Made by a program: the position numbers and the translations under genes. The notes under the pieces were generated by a model. It did not search any database. It was not told where the DNA came from and saw only the letters and a program-made list of their open reading frames with translations. Of a DNA stretch of 64,000 nt, positions 57,471 through 64,000 are shown piece by piece; position 1 is the stretch's first letter, and each line of letters begins with the position of its first letter. The DNA is taken from assembly GCA_902613185.1 (NCBI GenBank), contig CACMGP010000002.1:161378-225377 (forward strand). Reading direction: 5' to 3'. The DNA comes from an uncultured Alphaproteobacteria bacterium (lineage in GTDB: Bacteria > Pseudomonadota > Alphaproteobacteria > HIMB59).

Positions 57471-58547
57471 TTACTTACAAAGTCCGCTTGAAAAAGCGTA
57501 ACCAGCATCTTTTAATGGATGTTTTTTTTCAGCACATGCTGCAATATCAAATCCCATTGCATCTAAGCTGTCAGTAACGTTTCTTACTCTATTGATAAGG
57601 TCTGGTACCATAGGTGCAGCACCAATTTTTGTTAGGTAACCGTTATCACCAATTGCTTCATCACTTACCATCATTTGTGCAAACTCCTGAATGCCAGGTA
57701 CAACCCCGATGTGATCTGCTTTTAAGTATATGAAAAGAGGTCTTGCCATTGGATACTCATAAGTTGCAATGGATTCAGCAGATGGTACTACTCCCTCAAC
57801 AGTAGATGGTTGTAATTTATCTCCGTTGTCTTTTAGATAAGAATAACCAAAGTAACCAAAACGTTCTGGATCCTCAACTAGTTTTTGAACAATAAGAGTG
57901 TCATTCTCACCCATCTCGATGATTTTTCCATCTTCTCTGTAATCAGTACATCCATCGTCACTGCCAGTTACTGCTTCTAATGTACATCCAGCTTCCATTA
58001 CTTTACCATCAAATGCATCTCTTGTTCCTGAGGTTGGAGGAGCTACTAATACTTCAATTTTATATGCAGGAAGGCTTGGGTTAATTTCGTTCCAAGTTTG
58101 ATATGGATTTTCGACCACTTCACCATCAACAACAACTTTTGCAGCCATAGCTGTAAAGATTTCTTCTCTTGTTAGAGAAAAAGGTTCTGCTTCGTTGGAG
58201 TGAGAAAAAGTAATACCGTCATTAGCCCACATCACTTCAATTACGTTTGTTACACCGGCTTCAAGACATAATTTAGCTTCTTTAGCTTTCATTGGTCGTG
58301 ACGCTCCAGTAATATCTGGAAATTCAACTCCCACACCAGCACAAAATGCTTTCATTCCACCACCAGTTCCAATTGGATTGTAAGTGGGGGTTTTAAAACC
58401 TGACTCGCCGAGTCTTTGTGCGTTTACTGTTCCATATGGGTATACTGTTGATGAGCCAACAATATTAATTTGATCTCTTGCAAAAGTTTCAGCAGAGAAA
58501 AGTACGCTTACTGCTAGAGCAAGAAAAGTTAACATAGATTTTTTCAT
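57471..58547 (-). CDS. pstS: Phosphate-binding protein PstS
   Basis: PstS (358 aa) is the periplasmic high-affinity phosphate receptor. A Sec signal peptide (MKKSMLTFLALAVSVLFSA, cleavage near residue 23) precedes IVGSSTVYPYGTVNAQRLGE. The phosphate-binding segments are GSSTVYP, IGTGGGMKAFCAG and TSGTRDAFDGK. It is the first gene after a candidate Pho box and is separated from the permeases by a hairpin. C-terminal cysteines (DGCTD; SGLCK) may form disulfides. Confidence 0.97.
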   Translation of the reverse strand: MKKSMLTFLALAVSVLFSAETFARDQINIVGSSTVYPYGTVNAQRLGESGFKTPTYNPIGTGGGMKAFCAGVGVEFPDITGASRPMKAKEAKLCLEAGVTNVIEVMWANDGITFSHSNEAEPFSLTREEIFTAMAAKVVVDGEVVENPYQTWNEINPSLPAYKIEVLVAPPTSGTRDAFDGKVMEAGCTLEAVTGSDDGCTDYREDGKIIEMGENDTLIVQKLVEDPERFGYFGYSYLKDNGDKLQPSTVEGVVPSAESIATYEYPMARPLFIYLKADHIGVVPGIQEFAQMMVSDEAIGDNGYLTKIGAAPMVPDLINRVRNVTDSLDAMGFDIAACAEKKHPLKDAGYAFSSGLCK

Positions 58548-58603
58548 AGTTAAGTTCCTTTATGTTGTTTAAATTGAGCTAAAAATATCCATTAGAAGTA
58601 AAT

Positions 58604-58625
58604 CTTATGTTACAAATATGTTAAA
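58604..58625 (-). promoter_or_regulatory. Candidate Pho box upstream of pstS
   Basis: On the minus strand this is TTTAACATATT followed directly by TGTAACATAAG, two 11-mers sharing TAACAT at the PhoB period. It sits about 57 nt upstream of the pstS ATG and just after the phoR stop (58632). The first 11-mer is identical to that of the site at 4742. Placement before pstS, the archetypal PhoB target, makes this the reference copy in the window. Confidence 0.75.
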
Positions 58626-58631
58626 GTTTTA

Positions 58632-59897
58632 TTAAGCATGCTTTGGAATTGTGATTAAAAACTCTGAGCCTTTTCCAACTTCACTTTTTATGTCAATAAA
58701 ACCCATGTTTTTATTCAAAATATGTTTCACAATTGAAAGGCCTAATCCAGTACCACCAACCTCTTTGGATCGAGCACTGTCCACTCTGTAAAATCTCTCG
58801 GTAAGCCTTGAGATGTGCTCTTCTGCAATGCCTATGCCATTATCCTTGAAGGAAATTTCGACATATTCAGTCATATTGCTAGTATTCATTTTTTCACGAG
58901 CTTTAATTAAAATTTTAGCACCATCTTTTGAATATTTAACAGCGTTGTTAACGATATTGACAACCACTTGAATAAATTCTTCATGAGGACATCCAACTAA
59001 AAGAGATTGGTCTAAATTAATATCAACATTTATTTTTTTCTTTAAAATTTTTGACTCCAATGAGTTTATTCCAATTTTAACGGTATTTAATAAATTACAA
59101 AATTGGTCATTCTCATTAGTTTTTTTATTCTCGATGGAACTTAAACTTAATAGATCATCAATCAAAGAGTTCATTCGATTTGACTGATCTTGAATAATTG
59201 AAATAAATTTTTTTTTATTTTTTTCATCGTCAACAGTTAAAAGTGTTTCTAAATATCCTATTATTGAAGAGAGTGGAGTTTTTAATTCGTGACTTACATT
59301 AGCTACGAAGTCAGTTCTTACCATCTCAAGATTTTTAATTGCAGTAATGTCTTTAAAAGCAACGCAAAAAAAATCGTTAATTGGAAATCCTGTAACGTCG
59401 TAATATCGGTCATTTGGTATTAATCTGTTCCACTCAAAATTTTTTTTTGATTTAGTTTTAAGTGCGTTACTTAGATTTTCAGACAAAGATAAGTCTCTTA
59501 AACCTATTTTAAGGTTATCTGCATTTTCTAAATTAAATGTCTCTTTGAAAATATTATTAACGAATATGATATTATAATCGTAATCTATAATAACTATTGA
59601 GAGGTCTAAGGAGTTAAGAATGTCTTGATACTCCAAACTTTGTTTGTCACCAACTTCGATGCGTCTTTCTTTGTCTAAAAGAGTCTCTTCTAAAATATTT
59701 CGGACTTTTGTAAATAACATATTGTCAGATTTTCTTAGGTCAAAAGTTTTTTTTTCAAGATAGCTCTCAAAGAAATAATAAGAAATGAAATAAACTAAAC
59801 TCTGAGAAATAATTGATATTAAAAAAATATTAATTGAAGTACTAAAAAACAAAAATAAGTTTAATGAGAGAACAGCAATAGAAAATACAAATAACAT
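58632..59897 (-). CDS. phoR: Phosphate regulon sensor kinase PhoR
   Basis: PhoR (421 aa) has two N-terminal membrane helices (about residues 2-45), a PAS domain (DLSIVIIDYDYNIIFVNN), a dimerisation domain with phospho-acceptor in NVSHELKTPLSSIIGYLETL, and an ATPase domain with NIVNNAVKYSKDG, DNGIGI and GGTGLGLSIVKHIL. It lies 1 nt downstream of ppk and upstream of pstS, in the same direction as its response regulator phoB. It has no periplasmic sensing loop of note, consistent with signalling through PhoU/Pst. Confidence 0.94.
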   Translation of the reverse strand: MLFVFSIAVLSLNLFLFFSTSINIFLISIISQSLVYFISYYFFESYLEKKTFDLRKSDNMLFTKVRNILEETLLDKERRIEVGDKQSLEYQDILNSLDLSIVIIDYDYNIIFVNNIFKETFNLENADNLKIGLRDLSLSENLSNALKTKSKKNFEWNRLIPNDRYYDVTGFPINDFFCVAFKDITAIKNLEMVRTDFVANVSHELKTPLSSIIGYLETLLTVDDEKNKKKFISIIQDQSNRMNSLIDDLLSLSSIENKKTNENDQFCNLLNTVKIGINSLESKILKKKINVDINLDQSLLVGCPHEEFIQVVVNIVNNAVKYSKDGAKILIKAREKMNTSNMTEYVEISFKDNGIGIAEEHISRLTERFYRVDSARSKEVGGTGLGLSIVKHILNKNMGFIDIKSEVGKGSEFLITIPKHA

Positions 59898-59898
59898 T

Positions 59899-61983
59899 TT
59901 ATTGTTTTTCTATTTTTTTATAGACCTTTTTGGCAGCAGTGCCTCTCCCTGAGAGACTAGGGTTGGTCATAAAATATTTATGTGAGTCTATTTTTAATTT
60001 AGAGTTTATTTTTTGATAATCTCCATCTGAGTCGAGTATCCAAGTATTTTGATTGTCATTAATTGCCATGTACATAATTTGATATAAAATTTGTTCGTGA
60101 ACAGTTTTGTTATCGATAGGAACTAATGTTTCCACGCGTCTGTCAAAATTTCTAGTCATCCAGTCAGCAGATGAAATATAAATTTTTGCTTTTTTACTAG
60201 GCAGCTTATTGCCTTTTCCAAAACAAACTACACGCGAATGCTCTAAAAATCTTCCAACTATACTTTTGACCTCTATATTTTCTGACATTCCTTTAATGCC
60301 AGGGACTAAGCAGCAGATACCTCTAATTAAACAAGTAATTTTCACTCCTGCTTTAGATGCTTCGTAAAGTTTGTTAATTATTTCTTGATCAACTAAATTA
60401 TTCATCTTGATCCATATGTTAGCTGGCTTTTTAATTTTTGATAAACCTATTTCGTAGTCAATATGTTCGTATAGTTTTTGTCTTAAGTTATATGGAGAGA
60501 AAGATATTCGTTTAAAATCTTTTGCCATGTTGTAACTACTCATATAATGGAATAATTTTATAGCATCAGATGCTAGATCTTTATTACAAGTAAAAAATGA
60601 TAGATCTGTATAAACCTTTGCTGTTTGAGGATGATAGTTACCAGTACCATAGTGAACGTAATGGACTAAATTTTTTTTTTCTCTTCTAGTAACTAAGGAA
60701 ACTTTTGCATGAATTTTTAGATTTAAAAAACCATACACTACTTGAACTCCAGCTTTTTCCAAATTTGATGCCCACTGTAGATTTTTTTCTTCATCAAACC
60801 TTGCTTTTAACTCAACAACTGCTGTTACAGATTTACCAACATCAGCAGCACGAATGAGTGCATCAATGATTGGCGATTGATCGCTAGTACGATACAAAGT
60901 TTGCTTAATTGCCACAACGTTTTTGTCGTTTGATGCTTGATCTAAAAAACTAACAACAACATTAAAAGACTCAAAAGGGTGGTGTACAACTAAATCCTTT
61001 TTTTTGATTGCTGCAAAACAATCACCGCCAAAATCATTTATTCGCTGTGGGAAACGAGGTTTAAATTTTTTATAATTTAAATTCTTGTTTTTTATATTTC
61101 CAAAGACTTCTGATAATTGGTCGAACCCCAGTAGATCTTCGTATTCAAAAATTTCATTTTCAGATACATTCAACTCGTTAATGATGAATGATTTAAAATT
61201 ATTATTAAGACTTTTTTGAACATCTAATCTGATTACCTGTCCTCTTTTTCTTTCCCTGACAAGTTTTTTAAACTCTCTGATAAGATCGTCTGCCTCCTCC
61301 AAAACCTCTAAATCACTGTCCCTTATTACGCGAAATAGATTTGTATCAATAACATCAAAATCATGGAATATATCCCCAACATAATTGTTAATTATTGACT
61401 CTACGGGATAAAAATAAATACCCTGTTTATCAATAATTTTAAGAAAGCGTTGTTTTAAATCTGATACTCTCATAACTGAGATAAATTCTTTTTTTGATTT
61501 TTTATTTTTAATTTTAGCGATAAGGCACAAACTTAAATTTGGTATAAAGGGCAAAGGGTGTGTGCTATCAACTGTAATTGGTGTCAGAATCGAGATAATT
61601 TCATTCAAATAATAATTTTTTATGTGGGACAAATGTTTTTTTAAAAACTTATCTCTTAAAATATAGATTTTATTTTTTTTTAATTCTTTTTCAATTTGAC
61701 CATACGATTCATTTTGCCTTTTAATCAAACCTCTTGTTAATGAGTCAACAATTTTAATTTGATCCTCAATCTTCATTCCATCAAAACTTTTTTTATTAGG
61801 AGTGAGTTTTAACTGTTCAATTAATCCAGCCACTCTTACTGAAAAAAATTCATCTAAGTTTGATGCAGCAATACTTATAAAATTTAGTCGTTCTAAAATT
61901 GGGACGTTTTTATCATAGGATAATTCATTTACTCTCTCATTAAATTTTAGCCAGGATATTTCTCTATTAAAATACTTATTCAT
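59899..61983 (-). CDS. ppk: Polyphosphate kinase 1
   Basis: Ppk1 (694 aa) reversibly polymerises the gamma phosphate of ATP into polyphosphate. The N-terminal YFNREISWLKFNERV, middle KARFDEEKNLQWA, and the histidine-autophosphorylation region VHYGTGNYHPQTAKVYTDL are present, with the second PLD-like half containing FLEHSRVVCFG and SADWMTRNFDRRVE. It overlaps sixA by 8 nt and precedes phoR by 1 nt, so polyphosphate synthesis belongs to the phosphate directon. The opposing enzyme ppx is divergent. Confidence 0.97.
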   Translation of the reverse strand: MNKYFNREISWLKFNERVNELSYDKNVPILERLNFISIAASNLDEFFSVRVAGLIEQLKLTPNKKSFDGMKIEDQIKIVDSLTRGLIKRQNESYGQIEKELKKNKIYILRDKFLKKHLSHIKNYYLNEIISILTPITVDSTHPLPFIPNLSLCLIAKIKNKKSKKEFISVMRVSDLKQRFLKIIDKQGIYFYPVESIINNYVGDIFHDFDVIDTNLFRVIRDSDLEVLEEADDLIREFKKLVRERKRGQVIRLDVQKSLNNNFKSFIINELNVSENEIFEYEDLLGFDQLSEVFGNIKNKNLNYKKFKPRFPQRINDFGGDCFAAIKKKDLVVHHPFESFNVVVSFLDQASNDKNVVAIKQTLYRTSDQSPIIDALIRAADVGKSVTAVVELKARFDEEKNLQWASNLEKAGVQVVYGFLNLKIHAKVSLVTRREKKNLVHYVHYGTGNYHPQTAKVYTDLSFFTCNKDLASDAIKLFHYMSSYNMAKDFKRISFSPYNLRQKLYEHIDYEIGLSKIKKPANIWIKMNNLVDQEIINKLYEASKAGVKITCLIRGICCLVPGIKGMSENIEVKSIVGRFLEHSRVVCFGKGNKLPSKKAKIYISSADWMTRNFDRRVETLVPIDNKTVHEQILYQIMYMAINDNQNTWILDSDGDYQKINSKLKIDSHKYFMTNPSLSGRGTAAKKVYKKIEKQ

Positions 61984-62485
61984 TCTTGTAATTATAACTT
62001 TTAAGTCTTTTTACTAATTGTAGTTCTTTAATTTCACCAGTATTTTTTTTTATCTCACTCCAGGAATTAATATATAGATTAATCTCGCAAAATGCACATG
62101 TTGGAAATTTTATTATTTTATCTTTTGCAATATAGTTAATTAAATCAATCAAAGCTGGATTGTGACCTACTATCATTAAATTTTTGTTAATTTTAATTTT
62201 TTTTATCCATTTAATTAAATCGTTAAAGTTGAAAGTATATAGTTTACTTTCAAAATTAACTTTAATTGAGTTTTTAAATATTTTTTTGCAAGTCTCTTGT
62301 GTTCTTTTTGAATTCGATGAAAAAATTGAGATATCTTTAAAATTTAGTTTTTTAAAAATATGCGTTGCCATTACTTTGCAACTAAAAATCCCCCTCTCAG
62401 ATAATGGTCTTTCATGATCGTCTAATTCTAAATTTTTCCAAGAGGATTTAGCGTGACGTAATAAAAATAGTTTTTTTTCAATCAT
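61976..62485 (-). CDS. sixA: SixA-like histidine phosphatase
   Basis: This 169-aa phosphoglycerate-mutase-superfamily phosphatase has the RHG-type motif LLRHAKSSWKN with the catalytic His, followed by HERPLSERG and a second His in MIVGHNPAL. SixA acts on phosphohistidine in phosphotransfer proteins in E. coli, but the family is diverse. It heads the ppk-phoR-pst directon and is divergent from ppx with only 11 nt between starts, so a histidine-phosphate or polyphosphate-related role is plausible but unproven. Confidence 0.85.
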   Translation of the reverse strand: MIEKKLFLLRHAKSSWKNLELDDHERPLSERGIFSCKVMATHIFKKLNFKDISIFSSNSKRTQETCKKIFKNSIKVNFESKLYTFNFNDLIKWIKKIKINKNLMIVGHNPALIDLINYIAKDKIIKFPTCAFCEINLYINSWSEIKKNTGEIKELQLVKRLKSYNYKNE

Positions 62486-62496
62486 CTGTTAAATAT

Positions 62497-63957
62497 ATGC
62501 AATATAATATGCTTAATAAAAAAGATTCTATTGCAGTAATAGATATAGGGTCAAATTCAGTAAGATTGTGTGTATTTAGGGGCAATATGAGAAGCCCTGA
62601 TGTGCTCTATAATAAAAAATTTTTTTGTGGGTTAGGTGAATACCTTCCAAAAACAAAATTGATCAGCAAAGAGGCTGAAAAAAAATGTATCAACTCAATA
62701 ATTTTTTTTAACTCAATAATTGAAGAAATAAAACCTAACCACTCTGTCGCTTTGTGTACTGCAGCAATTCGAAATGCTTCTAACAAAAAACAAATTACAA
62801 ATAAGATACAAAAAGTTTTTAAGGGAAAAGTTTTAACTTTATCTGGAAGACAAGAGGCCTCCTATGCCACACTAGGCGTTCGTTCTGCAATACCTAGGGC
62901 CAATGGGACCATTATTGATATGGGAGGTGGCAGTCTTGAATTAGCACAAATAACACCACATAAAATTAAAAATATATCTTCTTTTCCTTTGGGTATATTA
63001 AACTTCACTAAAGAACATAAAGAGCATAAAAAAATTAACAAAGAAATAAATTCAAAACATAAAAATCAAAAAATCTTCTATTTAATTGGTGGAGCATTTA
63101 GGACAATTGCAAGATGTTATATTTATTTTAATAAATTGCCCTTTAATGAAATACACAACTTGAGTATCTCTCGGAAAAATTTTTATGAATTAAAATCAGA
63201 ATTACAAAAAATTGGGATTGACGACCTACAAAAAATTCCGAAAATTTCTGTCGACAGAATAAAACATATTCATATTGCAATAGAAGTATTGGACAAGGTG
63301 TTAAAATTATCAAACTGCGAGCAGTTTATTTATCCAAGATACGGGATTAGAGAGGGTTTCATTTACGAAAATCTTCCCAAAAAGCAAAGGCTTTTAGATC
63401 CAACTGAAATTTCTTTAGAATTAATAGCTAAAAGTAGATGTCGTTTTTTAATATTTAATAAAAAGACTTTTGCTTGGATTAAAAATGTTTATTTAAAATT
63501 TATAAATTTAAAAATGTCCCCTAACCAACTGAGAGTAATAAAACTCTCATGCATTATTTCAGATTTGGGATGGGAGCAAACAGCCAAAATTAGAGCTTCT
63601 TATGCATTCAACCTAATATTAAATAGTCCTCTAGTAGGAATAGAACAATCAGAAAAAGTATTTATTGCATATTTAGTGTATTTAAGGCACACGAAAAATA
63701 TCTTAGACCAAAGGGTTATTGAAAAAGAATTAAGTACCTATTTATCTTATTTATCAAGTGACGAAAAAAAGTTAGCTTATCAGATTGGGTGTGTATTAAA
63801 TTTTTTATACTCTATAACTAAGGGTTCTTCTTTTTTATTAAAACAGCTTGATCTTAAATCTTTAACATTGGCAGAGCAAAAAAAGGTTTCGTCTATTCAA
63901 AAAGTACCAAAATCAGGCAAAACTGAACAGCTTTATAACCTAATTAGAAAATTTTAA
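62497..63957 (+). CDS. ppx: Exopolyphosphatase (Ppx/GppA family)
   Basis: Ppx (486 aa) cleaves terminal phosphates from polyphosphate, and related proteins hydrolyse pppGpp. The ASKHA fold is seen in VIDIGSNSVRLCVF and the phosphate-2 loop GTIIDMGGGSLELAQI, with an HD-like C-terminal half (ILDLGW-type segment as ISDLGWEQTA). The ATG at 62497 is used here; ATG 62509 (MLNKKDSIAVIDIG) is a good alternative because it is closer to the conserved start. It is divergent from sixA/ppk, giving opposed polyphosphate synthesis and degradation from one spacer. The last 43 nt of the window hold only A/T-rich sequence. Confidence 0.93.
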   Translation: MQYNMLNKKDSIAVIDIGSNSVRLCVFRGNMRSPDVLYNKKFFCGLGEYLPKTKLISKEAEKKCINSIIFFNSIIEEIKPNHSVALCTAAIRNASNKKQITNKIQKVFKGKVLTLSGRQEASYATLGVRSAIPRANGTIIDMGGGSLELAQITPHKIKNISSFPLGILNFTKEHKEHKKINKEINSKHKNQKIFYLIGGAFRTIARCYIYFNKLPFNEIHNLSISRKNFYELKSELQKIGIDDLQKIPKISVDRIKHIHIAIEVLDKVLKLSNCEQFIYPRYGIREGFIYENLPKKQRLLDPTEISLELIAKSRCRFLIFNKKTFAWIKNVYLKFINLKMSPNQLRVIKLSCIISDLGWEQTAKIRASYAFNLILNSPLVGIEQSEKVFIAYLVYLRHTKNILDQRVIEKELSTYLSYLSSDEKKLAYQIGCVLNFLYSITKGSSFLLKQLDLKSLTLAEQKKVSSIQKVPKSGKTEQLYNLIRKF

Positions 63958-64000
63958 TATTAGATTAATATTTTTTTAATTAAAATTACATAATCAATAA

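Overview
The window looks like chromosome of a free-living, streamlined, AT-rich marine alphaproteobacterium of the SAR11-like or HIMB59/AEGEAN-169-like type. This rests on the strong A/T bias, near-zero spacing with many overlapping start and stop codons, no mobile elements, and alphaproteobacterial gene content (RegB/RegA, fabA-fabB-fabI, dnaA-dnaN-recF-gyrB, miaB-phoH-ybeY-corC-lnt, plcP-agt). The lineage is inferred from memory of gene order, because no rRNA or tRNA gene is present to anchor it.

Layout. Positions 1-8309 hold a phosphonate/organophosphate island. A Ugp/Mal-type ABC permease (cut by the window edge) and its ATPase run leftward. Divergent from them are phosphonoacetate hydrolase (phnA), phosphonoacetaldehyde dehydrogenase (phnY), a UgpB-like binding protein, a core-MetE-like zinc methyltransferase and a group III iron alcohol dehydrogenase. 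Positions 8306-14154 (minus) carry trxA, murU, amgK, tsaE and the SAM/SAH cycle genes metK, ahcY and an adenosine kinase. Positions 14438-18523 (plus) are nrdA-nrdB-glutaredoxin behind a tandem NrdR-like operator. Positions 18530-30297 (minus) are a replication block: polA, regA, regB, gyrB, recF, dnaN, dnaA, rpsT, mutM. Positions 30296-36084 (plus) run ubiE, coaC, coaB, dut, moeB-like, fabA, fabB, fabI and two tiny entericidin-like lipoproteins too short for routine ORF calling. Positions 36134-43099 (minus) are the nusA-infB-rbfA-truB-rpsO-pnp translation operon. Positions 43152-51036 (minus) run plcP, agt, rimI, miaB, phoH, ybeY, corC, lnt, trmB. Positions 51098-51981 (plus) hold a SET-domain protein and dgkA. 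Positions 52098-62485 (minus) are one long phosphate directon, sixA-ppk-phoR-pstSCAB-phoU-phoB-arsC, with ppx divergent at 62497.

The theme is phosphorus economy. The same sequence (TTTAACATATT followed by a second 11-mer carrying TAACAT) precedes pstS and the UgpB-like gene, and a weaker copy faces the ATPase/permease operon. The phosphonate/uptake island is therefore probably in the PhoB regulon encoded 50 kb away. PlcP, Agt and DgkA form a plausible lipid-remodelling node, and Ppk/Ppx/SixA handle polyphosphate. Predicted chemistry at the left end is 2-hydroxyethylphosphonate (Fe-ADH) to phosphonoacetaldehyde (PhnY) to phosphonoacetate (PhnA) to acetate plus phosphate. The MetE-like enzyme has no assigned role in this scheme.

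Reduction is visible throughout: addAB, ubiB, rimP and ylxR are absent from positions where I expect them, CoaBC is split by an in-frame stop, and MutM has lost all four zinc-finger cysteines. No intergenic gap exceeds 300 bp. I saw no CRISPR, rRNA, tRNA, insertion sequence or prophage.
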